6,683 bases of DNA. Origin: Cryomorphaceae bacterium. GTDB taxonomy: Bacteria > Bacteroidota > Bacteroidia > Flavobacteriales > Schleiferiaceae. The stretch lies in NCBI GenBank assembly GCA_003507115.1, contig DNWN01000114.1, forward strand, positions 1-6,683, read 5' to 3'. The stretch's first letter is position 1, and every line of letters begins with the position of its first letter. The notes under the pieces are model-generated. The model saw nothing but the letters and a program-made list of their open reading frames with translations. It made no database searches and was not told where the DNA came from. The position numbers were made by a program, and so were the translations under genes. Positions 1 to 6,430 of the stretch are shown here, piece after piece.

Positions 1-1848
1 CGAAAAACTAAACCGGTAATCACTTCCCCGATCCGTCCACGTGTCGCTAAATTTTTCCTGGGCACGGAAGAGTGACAGACTGGCCCAGGATTCCGTGCCT
101 GGAAGCCATTCGCTGTGAACACGGTTGTCGATTCCCACCACCCGGGCGATTCCCGGGCCTTCCCCCAAATAGCGAACCCGCATGCCATCTTGCTCAAAAG
201 GAAAAGCCCGATCGAGGTATTTGATGTAGGCCTCTCCGCGCCAAAAGAAGGGGCGTCCATTGGATTCGAAGCGCTTCTCCACCGCAGCGATCCCGTGCCA
301 AGCATGCTGCATGCGCGCAGAATCTAGGAAGCGCGCGTTGGACCAGTCGCGGAGTTCGCGAACGCTGGCTGTTTGGGCGTAGGACCCCACAGACAGTTCC
401 ACGCCATGACGGCTAGGCAAGCTCCAATACATCGAGAGCCGAGGGCTCAGGCGCTGCTCTCCGCTTCGGCTGTCGCGCACGTAGCGCAGACCGGCATTCC
501 AACCGGGCTTCCAGCCTGTCTCGGGAATGGCGCGTTGCCACAGCACGTGCGCATGAAGTTTGCCGTTGACGAGCTGCCCGCGGCTGTCCGTAACCTGGAA
601 CAAGCGCAGACCGTCTTTCGTGGTGCCTAGGGTGTCATTTCCCTGCAAGACCACTGCGGTGGGTTGGTGAGGCAGGCTGTAGCCCGCCGAGTCCAAATTC
701 ACCCATTCATGCACCATATCCAGTCCGTTCTGGTGGCGGTAGCTCACCGCGGCTTCGAGGCGTTGGTCCTCGTATTTGTAGACATACCCCGCTTTGGCCT
801 GCCATTCCCGCACCCACAAGGTGTTTCGGGCATAGCGTTGATGTCCGCCCGAACCCCGCAAGTAGGAGATTTCTCCGAAGGAATCCGATCCCAAGTTGTT
901 GTTGACTTCCCCGAGCAGGTAGGCGCTTTCCACATCGACATCCTCCTCTTCCAAGGCCTGGGCTACACTGGATTCTACATAAAACTGCTGGGTTTCATTG
1001 AGCGTGTAGCGGCTTCGGGCGCCTAAGAAGGCGTTTTGGTATTGGTAGCGTTCCATGCCCCGCATAAAGACGTTCAGACGCAGTACCTCGGTGACCGTGC
1101 CGAATTCGGTCGTCCGGGAGGAGGGGCGAAGGGCAAAGGTGCTGGTCTGGGCGATGCCTAAAACTTCGTGAAACCAGCGTGGGCTGGCCGATTCGAACAA
1201 AAACTGCACATCCTGGGCATGAGAGCGTAAGTCTCCTTGCACATCCCCACCCCGAAAAAAGGGGGCATTGGAGCGGTATCGGGCGCCCACCGCGATGGAT
1301 TGGTAGACCATGCCCCGAGGTCCGGCGTGATCCAAGAGGGCGGAACTGAATACTCGGCCCGAAAAGAGCCCCGCACGCACTTGCTGGCCCGGGAGGGCGT
1401 CGGTATTCCGACTGCGATACTGCACATCTAAAACGGATGAGAGCTTATCGCCTTTGGAGGCATCGAATCCCCCCGCAGAAAACGAGAGAAACTGGACGAA
1501 GTCCGGGTTGATTGCGCTCAATCCTTCTTGTTGCCCGCTTCGGGCCAGTTGGGGGCGATACACTTCGAATCCATTGATGATCAGGAGATTTTCATCGAAG
1601 TTTCCACCCCGAACGGAATATTGCGACGAGAGTTCATCGGAGCCTGCAACCCCGGCCAAACTTCGCACCAAGCCCTCAATGGATCCGCCTACCTGGCCGA
1701 CGCCCCCGAAATTGAGTGTTTGTAGGCGAAGGGTATTGGCTTCAACTTGGCGGGCGATGATTTCCACCTCCTGCAAGGTGCCCTCTTGGGGCACCGTGTC
1801 TGCTGGGATAGCAGCCCAAGCGCTAGCGCACAGGAGCAGGCTGAGCAT
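1..1848 (-). CDS. TonB-dependent outer-membrane receptor (C-terminal part outside window)
   Basis: This is an outer-membrane beta-barrel receptor that would import a ligand using energy from TonB-ExbBD; the substrate cannot be read from the sequence. I translated 616 codons without a stop from ATG at 1848 to base 1. A short hydrophobic leader (MLSLLLCASAWA, likely cut after AWA) is followed by a TonB-box-like LQEVEII (about 25-31). A plug domain (about 35-145) follows, with SVRGGNFDENLLIING (78-93) and SAGGFDASKGDKLSSVLDV (124-142). Alternating aromatic/polar strands of the barrel come next, including the PSSRTTEFGTV stretch seen in flavobacterial receptors. The start is secure because an in-frame TAA lies three codons upstream. 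It overlaps the stop of the preceding gene as TAATG, so coupled translation is likely. Unusually, the N-terminal carboxypeptidase-regulatory-like domain common in Bacteroidota receptors is absent here; a domain of that kind is encoded by the gene just upstream. The leader also lacks a basic n-region. The family assignment is firm. Confidence 0.93.
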   Translation of the reverse strand, partial: MLSLLLCASAWAAIPADTVPQEGTLQEVEIIARQVEANTLRLQTLNFGGVGQVGGSIEGLVRSLAGVAGSDELSSQYSVRGGNFDENLLIINGFEVYRPQLARSGQQEGLSAINPDFVQFLSFSAGGFDASKGDKLSSVLDVQYRSRNTDALPGQQVRAGLFSGRVFSSALLDHAGPRGMVYQSIAVGARYRSNAPFFRGGDVQGDLRSHAQDVQFLFESASPRWFHEVLGIAQTSTFALRPSSRTTEFGTVTEVLRLNVFMRGMERYQYQNAFLGARSRYTLNETQQFYVESSVAQALEEEDVDVESAYLLGEVNNNLGSDSFGEISYLRGSGGHQRYARNTLWVREWQAKAGYVYKYEDQRLEAAVSYRHQNGLDMVHEWVNLDSAGYSLPHQPTAVVLQGNDTLGTTKDGLRLFQVTDSRGQLVNGKLHAHVLWQRAIPETGWKPGWNAGLRYVRDSRSGEQRLSPRLSMYWSLPSRHGVELSVGSYAQTASVRELRDWSNARFLDSARMQHAWHGIAAVEKRFESNGRPFFWRGEAYIKYLDRAFPFEQDGMRVRYLGEGPGIARVVGIDNRVHSEWLPGTESWASLSLFRAQEKFSDTWTDRGSDYRFSFS

Positions 1849-2489
1849 TAGTTTTTAAAGTCTCCCCGCTTTAGGGCATTGAAGAATTGGGACCAGGCAA
1901 AGGGATCGCTTAAACGACCCAAAATGGCCGTGCCTCCGTTCGATCCATAGTATCGGTTCGCATTGTGCACACTCTGAGCCTGGGCGGTCATGATGTAGCG
2001 CTGCATTTCTCCGGCATCCATGCCCATGGCACGGGCCTGCTCTTTGAGCGACTGAATGGCCAAATTGCGCAAGGCGATATCTCGTTCGGTCGTTTTGATC
2101 TCCATGGCCAGCAACTCGCGGTTGAGGTCCTCGGGTCGGGGCCAGGGGTAAAGCGTGACCTCCTCCAGTTCCAAGGTGTTCCAGGTCATTTCGATCACGG
2201 CGAGATAGGAATCTCCCTGCAGGCTATCCGGCACCCACAATTTTTCCGGGGCGAAGCCAAACCGGCGAAACACAATCGAATCCCCGGGCACGGCCGCAAT
2301 GCTAAAGAATCCATCTGCTCCAGATTCTGCCACCAAAGGACGACCCTTGACTTGAATCTTCGCGTTGGGGATGGTTTGACGTGCGGAATCTTGCGCCAGA
2401 ATGACCCCGCTCACCTGGATGGCTTCTTGGCCGGAGGCCAGGAGGCTCGTGCACAGCGCAAGGGCAAAAATGTATGGTCGCATCGTCAT
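1848..2489 (-). CDS. Exported protein with carboxypeptidase-regulatory-like domain
   Basis: This is a 213-residue exported protein, probably periplasmic or outer-membrane-associated; its role is unknown. A signal peptide covers about residues 1-20 (basic Arg4, hydrophobic IFALALCTSLLA, predicted cut near ASG/QEA). Residues about 25-112 form a carboxypeptidase-regulatory-like beta-sandwich: VSGVI, then IPNAKIQVKG, then GADGFFSIAAVPGDSIVFRRFGF. The domain ends in LELEEVTLYPWP, which resembles the receptor's own LQEVEII. The C-terminal half is mostly helical and charged (DLNRELLAMEI, SLKEQARAMGM) and ends in DPFAWSQFFNALKRGDFKN. This layout matches a conserved but uncharacterised flavobacterial family. 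ATG at 2489 overlaps the peptidase stop as ATGA, which favours it over the second ATG at 2483, although 2483 would give a more typical leader. The stop overlaps the receptor start. Position suggests it works with the receptor, but that is inference. Confidence 0.88.
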   Translation of the reverse strand: MTMRPYIFALALCTSLLASGQEAIQVSGVILAQDSARQTIPNAKIQVKGRPLVAESGADGFFSIAAVPGDSIVFRRFGFAPEKLWVPDSLQGDSYLAVIEMTWNTLELEEVTLYPWPRPEDLNRELLAMEIKTTERDIALRNLAIQSLKEQARAMGMDAGEMQRYIMTAQAQSVHNANRYYGSNGGTAILGRLSDPFAWSQFFNALKRGDFKN

Positions 2490-4084
2490 GGGAAAGTCCC
2501 TTCAAAGGTAGTTCGGTTTCCCGCCTCATCTTGGGCAAAAAGTTTCATCGCTCCGGAGGTTTGGGTGCCTTTAGGTATGTACAAACGTTTGTTTTTGGCA
2601 TCGTAGTATGACCAGGTCCATGTTCCATCGATCTCTGCACCGTACTGCGTGATGTCCAAAAGATTGTCTCTTAGGCCAATGTACCAGGCTGGTCGACCTT
2701 GGAATGTGGCGGCTTTCAAGGTGGTAAATGTCGGTGCCTCCGTATCCTGCACGAGGGTCAAGGTGCCATAGAGTTTCATGTTGAATCGAATGCGGCCATC
2801 GGTCAAGGGCTCGCCCACGATGCGGTAGGAACCCCGGCCATCTCGACCGATCAAAACTGTTTTACTGCGCCACGCTGTGGGATAGTCGCTAGGAGGGGTC
2901 CATTCGTAGCGCAGGGCGCGCAAAACGGGAACATCCGGGCTCGCCTTCCAACTGCGTTCGCCCGTTTTGACCAATTCGGGGACCAAGGGATCCGTAAAGC
3001 TTCCCCGGCTCCAGGTCATGCGGAGGTCTTCGGCTACCCGCTCCCCGGATTGGATGTCCACTTTGTTGGCCACCTCCGGGTCGGCCCAAGGATGACCGTT
3101 TCCAGGCAGAAGGTCCACAGGGCCGCGCGCGATGGCTAGATCCCCATTCACTGCGCGGGCGGTGACAGTGAGGGTGTAGCGTCCGGGCATCGTCACGGAT
3201 TTCTCTGGAGCGCTCCAAATAGGCAAGGCCCCGAGGCTCGGCGCAAGGCGGTAGGTGCGCAGACCGGTTCGGCGGTGAACTTGGGGCTGCATGAGGCCGT
3301 CGGCGCAGCGGGTGTCGTCAAAGGAGAAGCGATCGAGGTGAAAGCCATGGGACGCTTCTTGTTCGCCCCAACTCCAATGGACCTCGAGGGCCTCAATGCC
3401 CAAATTCAGTCCTTGTGGGTACTTTTTGTCCTTGATTTCCGCGGAAAGATCCTGCCAACTTTGGACACGAAGTGGGGTGGTCCACCCTCCGGCGGTGACG
3501 GGGGCTTTTTGGCCGTCCGCGGTGTGCAGTGCCACAATACGGGGTGCATAGCTATCGTCCCCATACAGCATGCCATAGTCAAAGGGATCTAGGGGTTCTT
3601 CCGTCCCCGTGTCCCGCCATTCAAAATGCAAATGAGGGCCGGCGGAGCCGCCTGAATTCCCCGACCATGCAATGGTATCGCCGGCCCGAACAGGGTAGGC
3701 ATGGGGTTCAAAATACAGGTCGAGTCGGGTCGATCGGGACGCCGCCGCTCGCGCGAGGGCCAGATCATGCCATGCAGGTTGAAAATCATCCAAATGGGCA
3801 TAGACGGACGTGTGGCCATCGGGGTGGCGGAGGTAGAGCGCCCATCCAAAACCATCGGGCCGAACCACCATTCGGCTCAAATAGCCGTCCTGCACGGCCC
3901 GCACGGGCCAGCCCGTTTGGCCCTGGGTTCGGACATCTACCCCGGAGTGAAAGTGGTGAGAGCGCAGTTCCCCAAAGGTGCCCGCAAAATCCATCTCCCC
4001 CGCAATGGGCTGAACGAGAATCCCCCCTTGACCCCAGAGACCGAGGGAACAAAGACCAAAAAAAGCGATAAAAATGCGCGGCAT
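2486..4084 (-). CDS. M23 family metallopeptidase (LytM-type endopeptidase)
   Basis: This is a zinc endopeptidase of the M23/LytM family, expected to cut peptide cross-links of peptidoglycan in the periplasm. It has 532 residues. A signal peptide covers about 1-19 (MPRIFIAFFGLCSLGLWG). The peptidase core spans about 25-170. By family analogy the zinc ligands are His46 and Asp50 of HSGVD plus His153 of HLHFE, and the catalytic histidines are His97 of YAHL and His151. All are present, so it should be active. An insert of about 30 residues (about 100-132) sits between YAHL and VRAGDTIAWSGNSG; similar inserts are typical of Bacteroidota members. The remaining roughly 360 residues look like beta-sandwich repeats; the last begins near DTEAPTF (about 447) and ends in LFAQDEAGNRTTFEGTF, an Ig-like pattern. 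They may bind wall or partner proteins. It is the first gene of the minus operon, and its stop overlaps the next gene by 4 bases. No convincing -7 box is visible upstream; TATCTTCC at 4094-4101 is only a weak match. Confidence 0.95.
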   Translation of the reverse strand: MPRIFIAFFGLCSLGLWGQGGILVQPIAGEMDFAGTFGELRSHHFHSGVDVRTQGQTGWPVRAVQDGYLSRMVVRPDGFGWALYLRHPDGHTSVYAHLDDFQPAWHDLALARAAASRSTRLDLYFEPHAYPVRAGDTIAWSGNSGGSAGPHLHFEWRDTGTEEPLDPFDYGMLYGDDSYAPRIVALHTADGQKAPVTAGGWTTPLRVQSWQDLSAEIKDKKYPQGLNLGIEALEVHWSWGEQEASHGFHLDRFSFDDTRCADGLMQPQVHRRTGLRTYRLAPSLGALPIWSAPEKSVTMPGRYTLTVTARAVNGDLAIARGPVDLLPGNGHPWADPEVANKVDIQSGERVAEDLRMTWSRGSFTDPLVPELVKTGERSWKASPDVPVLRALRYEWTPPSDYPTAWRSKTVLIGRDGRGSYRIVGEPLTDGRIRFNMKLYGTLTLVQDTEAPTFTTLKAATFQGRPAWYIGLRDNLLDITQYGAEIDGTWTWSYYDAKNKRLYIPKGTQTSGAMKLFAQDEAGNRTTFEGTFP

Positions 4085-4150
4085 ATCTGCTGGGGAAGAT
4101 AGGAAATGCCCCAGAGTTTGGCTAAGTTTGAATGTTCAATTTCCTCTTCA
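4085..4150. promoter_or_regulatory. Divergent intergenic promoter region
   Basis: This 66-base spacer separates the leftward M23 operon from the rightward coiled-coil/zapA/rny operon, so it must hold the leader and at least part of the promoters for both. The plus-strand promoter box is listed separately. For the minus direction I see only a weak candidate (TATCTTCC, 4094-4101). The spacer is short enough that the two promoters may overlap and influence each other. That it contains promoters is inferred from gene orientation. Confidence 0.6.
4123..4130 (+). promoter_or_regulatory. Bacteroidota-type -7 box (TAnnTTTG)
   Basis: TAAGTTTG matches the Bacteroidota primary-sigma -7 consensus TAnnTTTG at every fixed position. 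It would place transcription start roughly at 4135-4140, just before ATG 4151. No clear TTG -33 element is found at the expected distance upstream. The match is exact but short, so it could be chance; its position in a divergent spacer is the main support. Confidence 0.55.
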
Positions 4151-4441
4151 ATGTCCACTGCAATAGATCAAATACAACGCATTCAGGATCAAGTGCATAC
4201 TTTGATCGAGCGTTACCGCTTGGCTATTTCCGAACTGGAAGAGAAGTCCCTGCAAGTGGAGAATCTAAGCCGGGAGCTGACGCTCCAAAAGCAAAAAGGC
4301 TCCACCATGCAGAGCGAAATCGAACAACTTCGTTTGTTGATGGCCTTCAATGGCACCCAGGCAGAACGCCAAGCCTTGAAGAGTCAGCTAAACGAATGGG
4401 TCCGGGAAATCAACAAATGCCTTGCGCAGCTGAACGCCTGA
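4151..4441 (+). CDS. Small coiled-coil protein encoded upstream of zapA
   Basis: This 96-residue protein has no signal peptide, so it is probably cytoplasmic; its function is not established. It is predicted to be almost entirely helical. A heptad-rich coiled coil runs over about residues 5-65 (IDQIQRIQDQVHTLIERYR, then SELEEKSLQVENLSRELTLQKQ), followed by a break at FNGTQAERQ. A conserved-looking tail follows (ALKSQLNEWVREINKCLAQLN), resembling small flavobacterial proteins encoded directly before zapA. I chose ATG 4151 over the in-frame ATG 4106 for two reasons: 4106 lies upstream of the TAAGTTTG promoter box, and its extra 15 residues do not fit the coiled-coil family. The gene is 13 bases before zapA, hence the same operon. 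By analogy with the coiled-coil ZapB that works with ZapA in Escherichia coli, it could be a division-ring partner, but no homology to ZapB is claimed. Confidence 0.85.
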   Translation: MSTAIDQIQRIQDQVHTLIERYRLAISELEEKSLQVENLSRELTLQKQKGSTMQSEIEQLRLLMAFNGTQAERQALKSQLNEWVREINKCLAQLNA

Positions 4442-4454
4442 TCCCATTGGAGTT

Positions 4455-4754
4455 ATGAATGATACGCTAAAAATAAAAGTCACCATCGCAGGACGAACCT
4501 ATCCCCTGACCATTGAGCGTCCAGAGGAAGAGCAAGTCCGAAAAGCGGTGGCGATGATACACTCCGCCATGCAGCGCTTTGAAGAGCGCTATGCGGTGGG
4601 GGACAAACAGGATGCCTTGGCCATGTGTGCCCTTCAACTTGCCAACCAAATGTTGGGATTGAAGGGGGGCGAGGGATCGAAAGAATTGGAGGGGGTTCAA
4701 GACCGCCTTCAAAGCGTACAGGCCCAATTGGACGCCGTGTTGAGTCAGAGTTGA
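4455..4754 (+). CDS. zapA: Cell division protein ZapA
   Basis: ZapA is a small cytoplasmic protein that binds FtsZ and promotes bundling of its protofilaments in the division ring. This copy has 99 residues, a normal length. An N-terminal beta-rich part (LKIKVTIAGRTYPLTIERPEEE, about 5-26) corresponds to the globular FtsZ-binding domain. It is followed by VRKAVAMIHSAMQRFEERY (about 28-46) and the family signature DKQDALAMCALQLANQ (about 50-65). A C-terminal coiled coil follows (LEGVQDRLQSVQAQLDAVL), through which ZapA dimers assemble into tetramers. The flavobacterial form of the signature is easily recognised. GGAG at 4449-4452 lies only 2 bases from the start, too close to serve as a Shine-Dalgarno site. 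The gene sits 13 bases after the coiled-coil gene and 63 bases before rny. Confidence 0.93.
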   Translation: MNDTLKIKVTIAGRTYPLTIERPEEEQVRKAVAMIHSAMQRFEERYAVGDKQDALAMCALQLANQMLGLKGGEGSKELEGVQDRLQSVQAQLDAVLSQS

Positions 4755-4799
4755 GTTCCCCGTGATTCAAACCCATCAGGAAGGTCTTGGTGGGGGAAC
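4755..4799 (+). promoter_or_regulatory. Potential structured RNA leader in the zapA-rny spacer
   Basis: The spacer can fold into a two-part hairpin. GTTCCCC (4755-4761) pairs perfectly with GGGGAAC (4793-4799). Inside, CAAACC (4768-4773) pairs with GGT-C-TTG (4783-4789) with one bulged C around a 9-base loop. No T-run follows, so it is not an intrinsic terminator. It lies 18 bases before the rny start. Possible roles are an RNA-processing site, a stability element or translational control of rny. The pairing is seen directly; any role is inference. Confidence 0.4.
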
Positions 4800-4817
4800 G
4801 TTGACATTAAAGAAACC

Positions 4818-6353
4818 ATGATAGGATTTATCCTCGCAGGGTTGGGAGGTATTGCAGCCGGTGCCGTGGGCGCCGTGGTCTTGCAACAAACGGCCTTGAA
4901 GTCCAAGGCGGCCGCCATCCTACGCGAAGCCGAAAAAGAGGGAGAAGCTCTGAAAAAAGAGAAGATGCTCCAGTCCAAGGAACGCTACTTGGAACTAAAA
5001 GAAAAGCACGAACAACGCTCCGCAGAACGCGAAGCGAAGATTCGGGAACAGCACGGCGAACTCAAAGAGGCGCAGCGCGAACATTCGAAAAACGTCGAGG
5101 AAATGCGTCGCCATGAGAAAGAACTGCAGCGACTAGAAGAGTCTTACACGCGGAAACTAGAAGGCATGCAATCCAAAGAGAGCCAACTGGACAAAACGCT
5201 GCATCAACAGCTGCAAAAATTGGAAAGTTTGGCCGGCATTACGGCAGAACAGGCCAAGGAAGAGATGATCATGGCCGTGAAGGCGCAGGCGAAGCACGAG
5301 GCCTCGTCCTACATCCAGACGGCGCTGGAGGAGGCCAAAATGACCGCCAACCAGGAAGCCAAGAAGATTGTCATCCAAACGATTCAACGAATTGCCACGG
5401 AGCAAGCCAACGAGAATGCCGTCTCCGTCTTCCACATCGAGAACGACGAAATGAAAGGGCGAATCATTGGCCGCGAAGGGCGCAACATTCGGGCCCTGGA
5501 GGCGGCGACAGGGGTCGAAATTGTCGTCGACGACACCCCGGAGGCCATCATTTTGAGTTGCTTTGATCCGGTGCGGCGCGAGATTGCTCGCCTTTCCTTG
5601 CATCGCCTCGTCACGGACGGACGAATTCACCCAGCCCGTATCGAAGAGGTCGTGGAAAAGGTGACCAAGAGCATTGAAGACGAAGTAGCCGAATTGGGCA
5701 AGCGAACCGCCATTGAATTGGGCATCCATGGATTGCATCCCGAGTTGATGCGCATGGTAGGCCGAATGAAGTACCGCTCATCCTATGGCCAAAACTTGCT
5801 GGCTCACTCGAAAGAAGTGGCCAAATTGAGCGCCGTCATGGCCTCCGAGTTGGGCCTCAATCCCAAAGCGGCCAAACGTGCTGGTCTGCTTCACGACATC
5901 GGCAAGGTGCCTTTCGAAGAGACGGATTTGCCTCACGCTTTGCTCGGCATGCAGTGGGCAGAGAAATACGGCGAAAAGCCCGATATCTGCAACGCGATCG
6001 GCGCACACCACGATGAAATTGAGATGACCTCCATGTTGTCGCCCATCATTCAGGTATGCGATGCGATCTCCGGCGCGCGCCCCGGTGCACGACGTCAATT
6101 GGCGGAAAGCTACATGCAGCGCCTCAAAGACCTCGAACAGATGGCCATGGGTTTCCAAGGTGTGAACAAGGCCTTTGCGATCCACGCCGGCCGCGAACTG
6201 CGCGTGATGGTCGAGAGCGATCGCGTCAGCGACGCCGAAGCGAGCACCATAGCGTTCGATATCTCCCAAAAGATTCAAAACGAAATGACCTACCCCGGTC
6301 AGGTCCGGGTTACGGTGATTCGGGAAACCCGTGCTACGAGCATCGCGAAGTAG
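4818..6353 (+). CDS. rny: Ribonuclease Y
   Basis: RNase Y is the membrane-anchored endoribonuclease that makes initiating cuts in mRNA decay and processing. This one has 511 residues, close to the roughly 520 usual for the family. An N-terminal membrane helix (about 2-24, glycine/alanine-rich) anchors it with the rest in the cytoplasm. A long charged coiled coil (about 28-190) follows, then a KH RNA-binding domain (about 205-275) with the core [10 protein letters not shown] (214-223). The HD domain contains LLAHSKEV (His330), GLLHDIGK (His359-Asp360), GAHHDE (396-401) and [13 protein letters not shown] (Asp415), so the metal-binding residues are intact. The C-terminus ends in [14 protein letters not shown], as is usual. 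ATG 4818 starts right at the membrane helix and is preceded by an A-rich stretch (taaagaaacc), as expected where Shine-Dalgarno sites are rarely used. It is the last gene of the plus operon and is followed by a strong terminator. Confidence 0.97.
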   Translation: MIGFILAGLGGIAAGAVGAVVLQQTALKSKAAAILREAEKEGEALKKEKMLQSKERYLELKEKHEQRSAEREAKIREQHGELKEAQREHSKNVEEMRRHEKELQRLEESYTRKLEGMQSKESQLDKTLHQQLQKLESLAGITAEQAKEEMIMAVKAQAKHEASSYIQTALEEAKMTANQEAKKIVIQTIQRIATEQANENAVSVFHIENDEMKGRIIGREGRNIRALEAATGVEIVVDDTPEAIILSCFDPVRREIARLSLHRLVTDGRIHPARIEEVVEKVTKSIEDEVAELGKRTAIELGIHGLHPELMRMVGRMKYRSSYGQNLLAHSKEVAKLSAVMASELGLNPKAAKRAGLLHDIGKVPFEETDLPHALLGMQWAEKYGEKPDICNAIGAHHDEIEMTSMLSPIIQVCDAISGARPGARRQLAESYMQRLKDLEQMAMGFQGVNKAFAIHAGRELRVMVESDRVSDAEASTIAFDISQKIQNEMTYPGQVRVTVIRETRATSIAK

Positions 6354-6380
6354 CGACGCCTGGAAAACCAAAGAAAAAAG

Positions 6381-6409
6381 AAAGCCGGCTCACAAAGGGG
6401 CCGGCTTTT
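6381..6409. terminator. Bidirectional rho-independent terminator
   Basis: AAAGCCGGC (6381-6389) pairs with GCCGGCTTT (6400-6408). A T-G and a C-G pair extend the stem to 11 pairs around a 6-base loop. On the plus strand the stem ends in TTTT, terminating the rny operon 28 bases after its stop. On the minus strand it is followed by CTTTTTTCTT (6380-6371), a stronger T-rich tract, so it should also terminate the convergent gene ending at 6431. The two convergent genes share this single element in a 77-base gap. Confidence 0.9.
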
Positions 6410-6430
6410 ATCATGGGAAATGGATTCGGT

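Noticed and set aside
1..1858. Several short plus- and minus-strand open frames over the left third, which could suggest a gene-poor region.
   Set aside because: They are shadows of the TonB-dependent receptor, which is open in one minus frame across the whole interval but lacks its stop inside the window.
1965..2606. A 213-codon plus-strand open frame.
   Set aside because: It is antisense to the regulatory-like-domain gene and the peptidase tail. It is His/Gly-rich with no domain and conflicts with the coupled minus-strand operon.
4106..4150. N-terminal extension of the coiled-coil protein from ATG 4106.
   Set aside because: It lies upstream of the promoter box, and its residues (MPQSLAKFECSISSS) do not continue the coiled-coil pattern.
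4801..4806. TTGACA just before rny, resembling a sigma-70 -35 box.
   Set aside because: It is only 12 bases before the start codon with no room for a -10 element, and Bacteroidota primary promoters use a TAnnTTTG box instead.
4755..4817. A possible small RNA gene such as 6S RNA between zapA and rny.
   Set aside because: The spacer is 63 bases, far too short for 6S RNA, with no promoter or terminator of its own.
5157..6371. Two long minus-strand open frames (193 and 197 codons) opposite rny.
   Set aside because: They lie wholly antisense to a confidently identified RNase Y. Their composition is that of a reverse-frame shadow of a charged, alanine/glutamate-rich gene, and they have no recognisable motif.
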